Below, one piece after another: positions 11,259-25,644 of a stretch of 64,000 nucleotides of DNA. The notes beneath the pieces were generated by a model. It saw only the letters and a program-made list of their open reading frames with translations. It made no database searches and was not told the origin of the DNA. How positions within the stretch are numbered: position 1 is the first letter of the stretch; every line of letters begins with the position of its first letter. The translations under genes and the position numbers were made by a program. Source of the stretch: Piper betle (Eukaryota; Streptophyta; Magnoliopsida; Piperales; Piperaceae); assembly GCA_033002965.1 (NCBI GenBank), contig JAURVB010010371.1:1-64000 (forward strand). Reading direction: 5' to 3'.

Positions 11259-14038
11259 TGTAACACCTTGATTAGGGTCCACCTAAGAATCAGATCAGAA
11301 TTGTTGCGATTGAGTCGAGTAATGTCTAAATCAATTAATCTATAAGACTCAAACGAAAAATGGATAGAAACAACCCTCTTGGTGCCTTGAGAAAGCAAAA
11401 CACATCATGATACTTTAAGTAAATACGTAAACGTGTATCAAACACAGACAAAAGAGCACATTGAGCTCAAGTATATGTAGCATATATCTGTCTTTCCACC
11501 AAAGTTGACCCAATACGTAGGAACACAAGACCTACGTATATAATAAGAAAAATGTTAGTAATGAGTGTCACTAGTCCAAAAAATAACTAGTATAAACTGA
11601 CAAGTAGAATCTAACATTCTACGAGGAATGAAAACTATATATAATGTAACACCCTGATTTCGGTTCACCTAAGAACTAAATCAGAAATGTTACGAATGAG
11701 TCGAGTAATGTCTAAAGCTATTGCTTTATAAGACTCAATTAATAATATAGATTGAAATAACCCGCTTGGCGTTAAGAGAATAAAAGACATTGATAAATAT
11801 GCGTGAAAACTCATTAAATATAAATAAAAGTATGAAAGAAAATAACTATGCTGAGCTCAAGTGTGTGTAGTGTTTATCTTTCCTCCCACCAAAGTTGACA
11901 CAGGATCATATGACCTACATATATAATAAGAAAAATGTCAGTATCGAGTGTTACTAGCCCAAAAATAACTAATAGTCAAACTGGTATAGAAGAGCTGACC
12001 CTCCTATTAAATGAAATCATTAATATACTTTTTATAGAATCTCTCATAAGGGCACTAATTAGAAGTCGTCGACCTTGGCTTAACAACATCCCATTCTTAC
12101 TCATCTCATATCTCGACAACTTTTAAAACTATCCCTTATGCGGGAACAATATCTTTTCCCTTTTCCTTCAGCCCTCTACATCCTCCATATCACTCATGAC
12201 CCTGAGCACAGAGGCCAAGTACTCTTAGGCATGCGCCTTCAGTACCCTTTGAAACCACAAGTGTAGACATATGCTACACTACAGTACTCGTAATCCTCTA
12301 CACTTCTCCGGGTTTGAGGAACTCAAAGGTGGAGTTGTCAAGATTGCTCGGGAATGGAACAACCCGCTCACCAATCCAGAGTTTGCTTCAACTGGCAAGC
12401 ATCCGCTTGTGTAGTGCGGCTATCGATTTTTCCTTATCTCACATCTCACTAGAAAACACCAATAATCATATGTAAGCATGAGAATGGATTTATATAACAA
12501 GAATAAGGCAACTTACAATGGATCTTGTTTTCAAAACCAGACTCGAGGGTTCTCATCCTTAAGGGTTATGAGTCACGGAAGTAAAATATATCTAAATAGC
12601 TTGTGTTAAGTGGGTTCTGATAAAACAACTACTTAACATGTCATGCAATCTGGATATCAAATCAGCAATAGACTATAGAGATAAAAATTGAGAAGAGTTC
12701 TAATAGACCTATGGTCAAAGCTCTAATTGTAATATCTCATCTACGGCGAGTTTGGACTTCAAAACCTACATCAAATCTACTACTAAGTAAAATATTGACA
12801 TCTCTATATAATGCATGCTCGGGGTCTGTGTTTACATTATCAATACATCATAATATGAAGACAGTGTTAAATAAACCTACAACTTAACATTTAGCACACA
12901 AATTGAGATAATAAAGAAAATAACAAACAAATAAATAAATAAATATACTGACTAATAAATAGATAAATAATAAATACATGAAATAATTAATACTCTAATC
13001 ATAAAGTAATATTATAATTATGACATATAAATACACAATTAAACACGAGTAAATATCATATATACTCATGTTAGTAAACATATAAACAAATAAATAAATT
13101 AATAAATACATAATCATTCTATAATTAAATAAAAAATAAATAATTAGTTAATTTTAATTAATCATGAATAATAATATCATAGTCATCCAACACAAAAAAT
13201 GTAATTAAATACAAATAAATAATAACATATACACAACGAACAAATAGATAAATAAATAAATAAATAAAGAAAACTTAGTAAACATGAATAAGATTAATTT
13301 TAATAAGTAAATATATCAATAATAATAATAAACAATCACATAAACATTCATCATATACGACAAATATATAAATAAAAGAAATAAATAATAAATAAATAAA
13401 TAAATAAAAACACTCATAACATTAAAATATGTTAAATAATGTGAATATATATATAAACTAATGTAAGGGTTCCCGAATTACTAAAAATGGTCGAAAAGTG
13501 ACCAAAAACGGGTTTAAAATGAGTTGAATCGGGTTTACTCATTGCATCAAACCGGGTCGGCCAAGTTAACTCAGTTGGGATCAAATAAACTGGTGGGCTT
13601 GGTTGGCTGCACTAGTCTGGATTGCTGGACGTGGACACGGATGTGGGCAAGCCACCTGACTCGAACAGGTGAACAGGACTTGGGTGGGCGGACTCAAATG
13701 GGGGCAAGCAAACGTGAACGCTAGGAAATAGGTCCGACATGGTCGGCACTGCCCATTGGCAAAAAACATTGACGACGATAAGGTTGCAGTAGCGATCGAT
13801 GGTCCAGGCAACAAGGAACATGATGGTGGTGACGATTGGCAGAGTCTGCCGTTGACTGGGCAGAAAGCAATGGCGGTGACATTGCCGGCGGTGACGTTGA
13901 ATGGGGGGGAATCGCCTCTGTGTGCGGTGACGTTGCCGGCGGCGATCGTGGCCATGGCGGTGGTCATAGGTAGTCTCAAAATGAAGATCTCGACAAAGGG
14001 AAGCTCTTTAGGCGGTCGGATCGGCTAAAGGTGGCTTG

Positions 14039-17025
14039 TGTAACACCCCGATTTTGGTCCACTTAAGAATTTAATTAGAAGTGTTACGATTGAGCCAAGT
14101 CATGTTTAAAGTTATTGGTTGGTAAGACCCGATCAATAAAATAGATCGAAACAACCCGCTTAGTGTCATGAGAATGGAAGACATTGTTAAATACGCGTCA
14201 AAACATATCAAGTATAAATAAAAGTAAGAAAGAAAATAATTCCGCTGAGCTCAAGTGTGTGTAGCGTTTATCTGCCCTCTCCACAAAAGTCGACTCAGGA
14301 TTTGCAAGACCTATATATATTATATGAAAAACGTCAGTAACGAGTGTTACTGGTCCGAAAAATAACTAGTACAAATTGGCAAATGGGTGTTCCATTACCC
14401 AAGGAAACTTATGAAATTTTAGAATTGCCTCACACTGGGCAGTAAGCAAACATACTTAAACAAGTGCCAGCTCGTATGCATGGCCAATATTTATATTCAT
14501 ATATACAACACTTATCGCCCTCACATCCTTAGGGTTAAGTTAGTTCCACAAATTCTGAGAAATGTAGCCTCAGCACTACCTAGGGTTTGACAGAGTACTA
14601 GTGCGGTCCATACATATCTCTATACCACTCATTCTCTTATTCGTGAAATCCGTAAAAATGCGCGTACTTATATAATAGGTTTAGGAAGAAGCTTGTATCA
14701 TATATTTTTGGAGCTTCAGTTCGAAAAGCCAACAAGGGATCTCATCCTTGTAGTTTTATTAAACATGTGTAGAATACACGGCTAAATGGCCCGACATCGG
14801 AGGGATTCGATAAAACGCCGCCAATGCGTGAAACATGGTTAAACTCAACACACTCAAGGAGTCAAGTAGAGAGGGAGAGTCCTATGGACCTGTGGTCCAA
14901 GCTCCAAGCGTATCTGCACATCTACGGCGAGCTCGGACTCCGAAACCTACATCGGAACCCACTACTAAGTAAAATACTAACATCTCTATATGATGCATGC
15001 TCGTGGTATGTGCTCATATTATCAATACATCCTAATAAAGAAAACAGTGCTAACAAACCTATAGCTAAACATGTGGCGCGAAAATCGAGACATGACAATA
15101 ATAAATAATAAATAAATAAATAAATAAATAAACAAGAAAATGCGCTCATAGATAATTAGATAAATAGTAAATACATAAACATGAACAATACTCTAATCAG
15201 AAAATAATAATATAATTATAGTATATAAATATACGGGTAAACACGAGTAAATATCAACATATACTCTTGTTAGTAATAAGTAAATAAATAGTAATTTAAT
15301 AAATAAATAAATATATAAACATATAGTTAATACTCATTAATCATAAATAATATAATGATATCATTGTTATCCAATATGGAATACGTAATTAAATACAAAT
15401 AAATAATGACACACACATGAAACAAATAAATAGATAAATAAATAAATTATGCACACACACACACACACAATTTAGTAAACATAAATAAGACTAATATTAA
15501 TAAGTAAATATATCATTAATAATAATAAGTAATCATATAAACATGCATTATAATCAATAAATAGACGAATAATATGAAATGAATAATAATAATAAAATAA
15601 TAAAGAATGAAAATAATCATAACTACCCAAACATGCTAAATCATGTGAATATGCATCTAAACTAATATAGAGGTTCTCAGAATTACCGAAAACAGCGCAA
15701 TTAAGGAATGAAAATGGCCTGTAAATGAGCTGGATTAGACCGAATCGAGCTGAACCTACCCGGTCTAGGTTAATTGGAAAATGGACTGAGTTGGCTGTGC
15801 GGACTTGAATTAGATGGGTGGACTTGGACATGGACTCGCGGGCTAGTGAACAAGATCAGGTAGGTAAACGTGGATGCGAGTAGGCTGACGCGTACGAGGA
15901 CAGGTGAACATGATTCGGGTAAAGGGGCTGGATGGGGGTGGTAGTGTCCATCACCGGAAATTGCCAACGGCGGCATGGCTCGGGTTGTTGCCAGTGGGGA
16001 TCGATGGTGGGAGGACGAGGAACATGATGGTAGTGACGACCGGCAAGGTTCGGCCGTCGGGTGGCCAAAACGGCTGGAAACACGCGGTATTGCCGCAGAG
16101 TGGGCAACATCACCGGCGGTGATTGCGGCCATGACGGTGGTTGTGGGTGGTCTCAAAATGAAAATCTCATTAAGATGAAGTTGTGTGGGGGTCCGATCGG
16201 CCGAAGGTGGCCTCGCAGGCACCATAAAACAGCCCGAAAGAGTGGCGGCGGCTATAATGAACAGTGATAAAAATTTGGTTGCCAACGGCGACTGTGGTGG
16301 CGCTGATGGTGATGGTGGATATGGACCAATAGCCGGCCGTGAGGTGGTCACGACCATACCAATCTGGTGGCTGGAGGAGGACCAGGGTCTTGCCGGCCAA
16401 AGTCGGCCAGACGTTAATGTGTAAAAGTCCAAAAATCATGAAAAATCTATAAAAGATAACAGGGTGGAAGCTAGGGTTGATGTGGGACGGCCAGATCTTG
16501 CAATGTTGCACAATTTGACCGTTTGACAACTCGTGCTCCAATGGGACCCACCTATAGGTATATGCAATATACATATGGACAGAAACCTCGGATTGAGACC
16601 GTCCAAAATCGAAACTGACTCAAGTCTTAAAAGTGACTCTATAAGTGGGAATTGAAGCAAGAAGGCTAAATGGGCATCGAACCCTAAACTCAATCAAGCT
16701 AGGCCCACAGGGGCACAATCCAGTGACGTGAAATTCCTATGCTGCATGCAAATAAAATACCCAAAAAATCCCAAATGGATACTAAACGCTACAACGACCT
16801 AAATCTATGCCTAAAATCTTGGCTAACTCGTAAAAATCATATGCATACCTCGTGTGCATGTCGAGCATACTCAACCATCATAACATGCTCATATGGCCAT
16901 TTGGGCCCCATACTCATATTTTGAAAATTGGTCTAGTTCGAGCTCGCTCGAACTGACTCGATACTAACCCAAATATGGTAAAACTAAAATTGGGTAAAAC
17001 CCTAACCTAAAAATGGGATTTTACA
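14039..17025 (-). mobile_element. Innermost solo LTR
   Basis: It starts TGTAACACCCCGATTTTGG and ends GGGATTTTACA; length 2,987 bp. The near-perfect target duplication is GCTTG (14034-14038) / GCTTC (17026-17030). After it, the surrounding LTR resumes. It contains (CA)n at about 15451-15471 and long AAAT-rich tracts (15.1-15.6 kb), both typical of this LTR. Confidence 0.8.
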
Positions 17026-17384
17026 GCTTCTTGTACCGGAAAATGGCTTCAACAACGATGGCAAAGGTGGAATACTAGTTGTAAAAATGTCATTACTGGC
17101 GGTTATTGTGGCACTGCCGATGTCAGAGTTGGGTATCAATCGAAAGCCTGACACGATGCGAATATGGGGGTTACGGTCCGGTGGCCGGGGAAGGGTTAGA
17201 GACTCGTCGGCGAGCGAACCGAAATGGCGGCGGAACTAAGGTGGAAATCATCTAAAATCATGCGAAATCTCTAAAAAATAACTTGGTAAAGCTAGGGCTG
17301 ATGTGGACGGCTCTGATGTTATCGCGTGGCACGATCTGAATGTCCGACAACTTGGGGACCTAGTGAGGCCCACCTATGGATATA

Positions 17385-17388
<4 letters not shown>

Positions 17389-17443
<55 letters not shown>
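17389..17443. repeat. (TA)n microsatellite
   Basis: Near-pure TA run with one C interruption, inside the LTR. Confidence 0.9.
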
Positions 17444-17446
<3 letters not shown>

Positions 17447-20261
17447 GAAAAGCTCAAATCGAGACCGTCCAAAGATCAAAACTAACTTGAGTCCTAAAAC
17501 TGACCTATAAGTGAGAATCGAGGTAAGAAGGTTAAATAAGCCTCGAAACCCTAAACTTAATAGAGTGAAAATTTGCGACTCAATCTAGTTGGGCCCACAA
17601 GGGCAATCTAGTAGTCTTAAATCCATAAGATGAATGTAAATGAGATACCCTTAAAATCCCAAACAGATACTAAATGCAACGGCCTAGATCTAGGCCTAAA
17701 ACCCTGACTAAGACATAAAAATCATTTGTATACCTCGTTTATACACTGATAACTCATGATCTGTTATAGCCTAACTGAATCTATCATCTGCATGTCGGGC
17801 ATACTCAGCCACCATAACATGCTCATACGGCCATCTGAACCCCATACTCATGGTCTGAAAACTAGTTTGACTTGAGCTCGCTCGAACCGACTCGAGTCTA
17901 GCCTGATCAAGGCAAAACTACAAGCGGGTAAAACCCTAACCCGAAGCTAGGGTTTTACATATAATCTCCATGGGAGCTCTCAAAAGGGCATTTACTAAGG
18001 AGCCATCAATTGCAGAGTCAATAACATCCAAAAGTGAACTGGTGTCAAGCCACCCTAAGCAATAACTGGTCCCACTCTCTGGAAAAACACATAACCTAAG
18101 CCCTCTCGAAACCTCCTTATAACACTTGGCAAAGAGCGCAAAGACCGAGTACTCTGTGGTATTTACCTTCAATACCCTTTGATATCACAAGTCTAGAAAT
18201 ATGTTGTACACAATAATACCCGTTTATTCCATGCCTCTCGTGTGTGAGGAAGCTCAAGACGTAGAGATGTCAGAATCCCTTAGGAATGGAACATCCCTCT
18301 CTTTAATCAAGATGTTGCTGCAATCGCTTATAGTATACGTGAGGTCAAATTTACCAGCTCTTGTCTCACTGAAAATTTGATAAAAACTATATATAAGTTG
18401 AGAAGGGAATTATATAAGTAGGCCCAAAGGCAACGTAAGGTCGAGCTAAGTTCGAAACCAACATAAGAGATTAATAACCTCTCATCCTTGAGGGTTATTA
18501 ATCACAAAAGTAAAATAGCTACTTAACAGGTCTTATGATCTGGAAATCAAATCCATAACAGAGTAAGCGATAAATCTGAGAGGATTCCTAACGGACCTGT
18601 GGTCCAAGCTCCAAGAGTATTAGCACCTCTACAGCGAGCTCAGACTCATGAACCTACATCCAAACCCACTGCCAAGCAAAAGACTGATTACTCTATATCA
18701 TGCATGGTCGTGGTGTATGCTCACATCAATAATAACATCAACTAATTAACAATAACATCGACTTCATCAAGAAACAATGCAAAACAAATCTACAACTAAA
18801 TACTCAGCATGCAAAATGAGGCATGACAAGGAATAAATCACCAATAAATAAATAATAAATAAATGAATGAATAAAATCACCAATAAATAGATAAATAACG
18901 AATAAATGAGAATAAATAATACATTAATAATAAAATAATAACGTAATTATACTATATAAGTGTGCGACTAAACATTAGTAAATAATATCACATTTGCAAG
19001 TAAATAATAAATAAATAAATAATAATTCGATAAATGAAAAAAAATTAATGGTTAATATTAATTAATCATGAATAATAACAATATAGCTATCAAATACATG
19101 AATATATAATTAAACACAAATAAATAATAACATACGCGCGAGTGAACAAGCTACGAGTTGACTCGGCCTGAGTTGAGCTACTCAATAATTTGAACTCAGT
19201 CCAATAAATAAATAAAGAATCACTTAATAATTAATTAAATAAAATTTAACAAACATGAAGAAGATTAATATTAATAAGTAATATATCATCAATAATAGTA
19301 AATAATCATTTAACTATGCATCATAATCGCCAAATATATAAATAACAAGAAATAAATAATAATGAATAAATATCATAACATCAAAATAATCTAAATAATG
19401 TGAATATATATCTAAACTAATATAAGAAGTCTCAAACAACCGAAAATGAACAAAAAGAGCAAAAATGTGTTGTCGAGTAAACCTAGGCTGAATTGGACTG
19501 AGTTGACTCAGCCCAAGTTGAGCTACTCGTTGGGTTGGGTTGGACTCGATTAGCTGGGCTGAGTAGCTGGACGGATCTAGACTAGTGGACGCAGACACGA
19601 AAACAAGCTATTAGACATGAACATAGGCATGGACTAGGAGAATAGGATCGAGGGCATGCAGATGTGGACACTGGCAAATGGGGTCGATGGGGACGTCGGT
19701 GCCCGTTTCTGAAAAATGGCAATGGCGGCAAGCCAAGGATTGTCGCTGGTCCCGATCAACAGAGGATGTCAAAGTTGAGGTGATGGCGGTGGTGATTGAC
19801 AAAATCCAACTGGCGATTAGCTGGAAAATGGTTGGGTGTGGCGACTTCGCCAACAACAATCGCGGCCACGGTGAGGGTCAGTGGTGGTCTCACAATGTCG
19901 GCCTCAATGAGGGCAAGTTGTGTGGATGGTCGGCCTCACCGGCACTGGAAATGCCCCGAAAGCAACAACGGAGGTGGAAAATCAGCGAACCAAACACCGT
20001 CATCAGCGGCAACTACGGCGGTGCTAGTGATGATGGGTATGGGTTGATAGCTGGCCATGAGGCGATCATGGTAGTGCCTGTCAGCTGGCCGGAGATGGGT
20101 TGGAGACTCATTGGCTGCGGCCCAAAGTGGCGGTGGCGCAAGGGGTAGAAAACTTTAAAAATGCGGGAGAAAATCCCAAAAAATATGATGGAGATTGCTA
20201 GGGATAGCTAGGCCCACCCATATCTTGCCACATGGAGAGATTTGGTTGTCTGACAATTCGT

Positions 20262-21844
20262 GGGCCTGGTAGGCCCAACTCGGTTCGGTTCAACCAGTTG
20301 ATCCAGTTCAGTTATTTTTTGACCTTTTTCGTCCGTTCTTACACCATTTTTGGTAATTCGAGAACCCTTATATTAGTGTAGATGCATATTCGCATGATTT
20401 AACATGTTTGGATATTATGATTATTTTTCACTCTTTAGTGTTTTATTTATTTATTATTATTCATTTAGTATTATTCGTGTATTTATTGATTATAATGCAT
20501 GTTTATATGATTACTTACTATTGTTAATGATATATTTAATTTTTAATATTAGTTTTATTTATATTTACTAAATTGTGTTTGCGTGTGTTATTCTTTATTT
20601 GTATTTAATTGTGTATTCTTGTATTGTATGGCTATTATTATTCATGATTAATGAGTATTAATAATTTGTTAATTTGTTTATTTATTGATTGATTGATTTA
20701 TTTAATTATTTAATTATTTAATTATTTATATATTTACTAACATGAGTATATATGACATTTACTCGTGTTTACCTATGTATTCATATAGTTTAATTATATT
20801 ATTATATTATGTTTTGAGTATTATTTATGCATTATATAGGGACATCAGTATTTTACTTAGCACTCGGTTTCGATGTACGTTATGGAGTCCGAGCTCACCG
20901 TAGATGTCTCAATGTGCTTGGAGCTTAGACCATAGGTCCGTATGACTCTCCCTTTGCTTGATCTCTATTTGACTCCCTACGTGTCAAGTTTAATCGTATT
21001 TTAGATGTAGGACGGCATCAACGATGTTTTATCGAATCCTTCTGATGTCGAGCCATTTAGCTGTATTTTCTATATATGTTTAATAAACCTACAAGGATGA
21101 GATCCCTTGTTGGTTTTCAAATTAAAGCTCTAGAAATATATGGTACAAGCCACTTTACTAAACATATTATATAAGTACGCATATTTTTATGGATTTCACG
21201 AATAAGAGAGTGAGTGGTATAGAGATATGTATAGACCGCACCAGTACTCCTTCAAACCCTGAGGTAGTGGTGTATGAGGGTACTGTGTAACGCAACACAT
21301 TTTCTGAATTTGTGGCACTAACTTAACCGTTCCTTTTGCCGCTCGAGTACCGTGGCAGGTGTAATATAGAGGATGAGAGGCATAAGCATTGTATGTATGA
21401 ATATGAATATTAGCCATGCATGCCCGCCAACACTTATTTAAGTATGTTTGCTTACAGCCCAGTGTGAGGCAATTCTGAAGTTTCATAAGTTTTCATGGGT
21501 AATAGAATACCCATTTGTCAGTTTGTACTAGTTATTTTTCAGACTAGTAATGCTCGTTACTGATGTTTTTCATATAATATATGTAGGTCTTGTAATCCTG
21601 AGTCGACTTTGGTGGGAGGACAGATAAATGCTACACACACTTGAGCTCTGCGCATATCTATTTACTTATATTCGATGTGTTTTGATGTACATTTAACAAT
21701 GTTTTCTATTTTCATGACACCAAGAAAGTTGTTTAGATCTATTTTATCGATCGAGTCTTACAAACCAACAACTTTAAACATGACTCGACTCGATCGTAAC
21801 ATTTTTTATTTGGTTTTTAGGTAAATCGAAATCGGGGTGTTACA
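20262..21844 (+). mobile_element. Truncated 5' LTR of the plus-strand large element
   Basis: The sequence from AACTCGGTTCGGTTC to GGGGTGTTACA matches the last 1.77 kb of the 3' LTR at 25645-28712. The first about 1.3 kb of LTR is missing and the left side abuts a minus-strand LTR, giving a head-to-head junction. Confidence 0.8.
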
Positions 21845-24800
21845 GTTTGGTATCAGAGCCATGTCTTGGTCAATTGAGATGGAAGACTTTTATTTTGAGC
21901 CAAGTGTGTGGAGCTGTCCTTAGCCAAGCCGACAGGTATTTTCTTTAGTATTTCAGATTTTTGCTCAGTCAGACCTAAGCAATGAATGTTTCAGTGTTAA
22001 TAGAAATTATGAGATGGATATGAGATCATGATTTTAGTAGATGCCAGCATGGATCTCATATGCATGTCATGATAAGTTTAGAGACTCATCCTTCCATTTA
22101 TTGTGCTATAGATTTGGACTACTTATAGTGTTCATTTATTCGGTTAGCTGAAGTTGAGACAAATAGTGACTAGGAGTATTTGGAGCACTAGGGACATTGC
22201 ATCACTTGCCCGTCTTTCGCATGTCACGACATCAGTCCTTCTTTCGGACATGGTGCACATTGTGAGACAAAGTCAAAAGGATGACACTAGTAGGAAGCTT
22301 GGAGTATGGAGATACTCACGTAGTTACGTGACACATGAGCATGGACCATTGAGTGCCTTAAATAGATCCATTAGGCATAGTCTGAGGTCTGCATTGGGGA
22401 AGATATACCTTCAGACAAATCCTATGGATGGAGGATGTGACTATGCTAGCAAATCAACTTTAGCACTTGGAACACTTGGAGCATAGATGAGAGTTTGGGC
22501 AGATGACTTGGATAGACCATTTCTAGGAGATAATAGTGGATGAGGATGAGTAGCGAGGTGAATCTATAGTCCCATAGACACTTCACCGCCTCCCCCCACT
22601 TCCACTAGTGTATGTCTATCCCAATAGTATTGTTGGTCACTCTTCAACAAACAAAGACAAGAACACAACGAGAATGAGCAAGATTATATTTGACCACAGA
22701 TTTAGAAGGTTGACCGGATTTCACTCAATTTGCGAAGGCCAAATCTGTGATTGCTATTGAGAAACAATTAGTACTTATGGGAATAGTTACTCTAGATTAT
22801 AGGAGATCAGCGTGGGCTCAACTTTATCTTCCATCGTACATGTCACCACTATGATCCAAACCCCTCCGGAACAAACACGTATGGTTGGATAACTTGAGTC
22901 AAGTTAATAGCAACTACCTCTGGGGAGATAGACACATGAAGATAAACATGTCAGAGATAGTAATGGGTTCACGACATACATGATCAGGATCAGGCTTCAT
23001 CACCTGGATAGCACAATGGTTGTCTGACTTGCATAACGATTGTCCGAGTTGCCCAACCACCGACCATGATGCATTACCACCGGACTAAATAGCACTACTG
23101 CCATCCGTGTTGCCCAACTACTGACTGTGATGCACTGCCATTATCCGTGATGCACTACCACCGTTCAAGTGAGTAGTTATAGTGAAAGCAAAGGCCAAGT
23201 AGTTAGCTCACCCTATAGGAGGACCAACTACTTGAGGATGTTCTTAGCCCTGCATAGAGACTGCATGTCGCAACATTGAGAGCAGAGTAAGGTCAGAGAT
23301 TGAGGACAAGATATAGCTACAGTAACATCATCTGGGTAGAGAAAAGTTAGGTGCACTAGAATTATTTGGATGTGATGGCACATGATTGACTTCACCAGCC
23401 ATCTTGCATACCATCACCTTGACCTGACATCCTTGGATCAAATGTGCATTGCAAGATAGTGTTAGTGACAGTCTTATAGGGATCATCAGACAGTGTTAGT
23501 GAGTCTTTTATGGATGTATATGGACAGAGTTCAGAACATGACAGTATGACCTCCAGATGGGATAGCCACAGTGGTCAGATTGTTCAGTCAACATGACAAT
23601 AGACGTATGAGTTATAGCCAGGGTATACAGATCATGCAGATGGTCAGACATGCAGTGTGACCTTAGCCATAGAGAGTTTGATTCGTATTAGAATTTTGGC
23701 ATAGATGATGGGTTCAGTGAGGGTGTCATTGAGGGAAATGTTTTCCTTGTGCTTCACTAGCATGATTAGGTCCTTACCTTGAGACATAGGATTTAGCCTT
23801 TACCCCGAGTATAGAAGGTACCTTCGTGGTACTATTTAGGACTTACAGTGCAGGTAGCCGATGATAGACCAGTTTGGAGGGACAACTTCACCCAAGCTTA
23901 GTGAGTGACACAGACAAGGACTTCAGTCAGACCAGATCATGCTGACTAGATAGAGGGACACCAGTGTATGCTCATCTTAACTGATAGCTTTGCTTGAGAG
24001 TCTACCACAACGGTAGTAGTCATGTGAGTCAAGATTAGTGCTACAAATTGGTACGGGATGGCTAGGTCACACACCACTGAAGAGCGGATGAGACACATGT
24101 CAAACCTCACTATGAGTCCCCGTAGACTTGAGGAGAGATAGTGGTTCTTTGGGTCATTTGAACCCCATCCGTTTAGAAGTGCGTGACTAGTACAGTATCG
24201 AGAAACACATGCCTATTGTTAGTTGATTGAACTAGAGCCACTTAGGAGCCGTCTCTTAGACTCATCATTGATTGGCTATTCCATAGGCTGGCCACCTATG
24301 GTGGAGTCCAATCATGATGATCTTAGAGACACATCCATGGACCTACCCATATTTTTGAGCCACCCAGTATCCTATACAGAGTTTTCATTACCATGATGAC
24401 TTGCACGATTACCTTTACACCACCACAGATAGAGTGATGTACATACCTAGTAAGATTTTCTCATATCAGTGTACTCTTCCAACAGACCTGATATCAGACC
24501 ACGTGAGGATGAGACACATACTAGTTAGAGTCCTAGAGCAGTGTGACCAGTTTTCCATGAGAGATCCATTCTCTTTCTATGTGACGCATAGACACCAGAC
24601 AGAGTCGAGCATTTTCACTCACTCTTTTAGATATACTAGTCCTACTACCAGTTTACCCAAATAGTAGAGATGAGTAAACATTGACCAGAATACATGCCAT
24701 AGACCAGATGCAGACTCCACAGTTCCATGCAGAGTATGCTTTCATACTCCTTGAGACACGCTATACATGTACAGGTGTTCTCGCCATCATTCCATCACAG

Positions 24801-25644
24801 AGAGCCCCCTTCAGCAGCAGTTAGTGGTTGTATAGATAGTTAGGAGAGCCATAGGACACACAGTAGGGTCATAGCAGTTGTCTTGTGTTCCATTATGGAA
24901 CAGAGTGAGATATTTGACTCAGGACCGAGTTAGCTAGGACCTGGTGAGTAGTCTGGTTCCTCTTATAGGGACACCTGAGTGTTTGACCTAGACTGGCGAT
25001 AGTGAGCCATACAACTCATTAGCATATAACTTTATTTGGTACTAGAGTCCACCATATGCTAGCAGGACTTGCAGGACACCATAGTATAGCTATAGGACCT
25101 GGAGCAGAGTGCCCTGGGGGTACACATAGTTGACCTATCATATTGATGAGGATCAGGGAGACATGGGTAGATGTTAGGCCGCATACCTCACACTGACATA
25201 GTTCTTCCTAATGTAGCTCAGACTAGTACCTTGCAGTACTTTAGAGTACCTACTTGACCACCCAGTAGACCCTTAGGGTGAACCTAGGTTTTTCCCACCG
25301 AGGTCATTGAATTTTAGTCCCCATAGTTTGTAGTGACCCTACGAACTAGTCTAGTGAGATGATTCTAGCATGTATGATCAGCCTAGTCAGATGATTCTAG
25401 CATGTATGACATGTTTCATTAGATGATTTGACCTCGTGTAGTCCGTTAAGCCAAATTATTAAAGAGCTAGTGAGCTTTGTCAGTGTTCAGAGTTCCAGCA
25501 TCATGTTGGTCCGTTTGGGTCGTGTGTAGCTAGCTTTCGAGGGATAGCTACTAGTTTGCCAATGATATGATATCTTCAGTTGAGTCCTTTGATCACAGTT
25601 GATGTGAGAAATTCCGAGGATGAGATTTTTACAGGAGGAGAGGT
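21845..25644 (+). mobile_element. Internal region of a LARD-like element (no gag-pol seen)
   Basis: A tRNA-Met primer-binding site, TGGTATCAGAGCC, lies at 21848-21860, three bases after the LTR end. A polypurine tract (ACAGGAGGAGAGG) lies at 25631-25643, just before the 3' LTR. The 3.8 kb between has no ORF above 110 residues. I see none of the gag, zinc-knuckle, protease, RT or integrase motifs. Long LTRs with a non-coding interior fit a LARD-type non-autonomous element; heavy decay of an autonomous element is the alternative. Confidence 0.75.
21848..21860 (+). other. Primer-binding site (initiator tRNA-Met type)
   Basis: TGGTATCAGAGCC is complementary to the 3' end of plant initiator tRNA-Met, the common LTR-retrotransposon primer. 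Confidence 0.9.

Larger units (their letters stand above)
11645..17959 (-). mobile_element. Solo LTR nested in the outer LTR, itself split (11645-14038 and 17026-17959)
   Basis: It starts TGTAACACCCTGATTTCGG and ends AGGGTTTTACA. The two parts sum to about 3.33 kb, matching the family LTR length. A perfect 5-bp target duplication, TATAA, flanks it (11640-11644 and 17960-17964). There is no internal region, so it is a solo LTR left by recombination. Confidence 0.85.
11259..20261 (-). mobile_element. Outermost LTR of the nest (segments 11259-11644 and 17960-20261)
   Basis: The minus-strand LTR 3' end (TGTAACACCTTGATTAGG) starts at 11259. After the two inner insertions, the sequence from about 18170 to 20261 follows other LTR copies in order (for example TCTACAGCGAGCTCAGACTC near 18620). 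It stops about 500 bp short of the expected LTR start. At that point an oppositely oriented LTR begins, so this copy is truncated. Confidence 0.6.

Noticed and set aside
15770..16432. 220-residue minus-strand ORF (and overlapping ORFs on both strands)
   Set aside because: It lies in the GC-rich part of a solo LTR; other LTR copies do not keep the frame and the translation is low-complexity Pro/Ser/Thr.
22154..22486. 110-residue ORF after the primer-binding site, considered as gag
   Set aside because: It has no gag-like helical pattern and no CCHC knuckle, and the frame is broken in the related copy at 59.2-60.3 kb.
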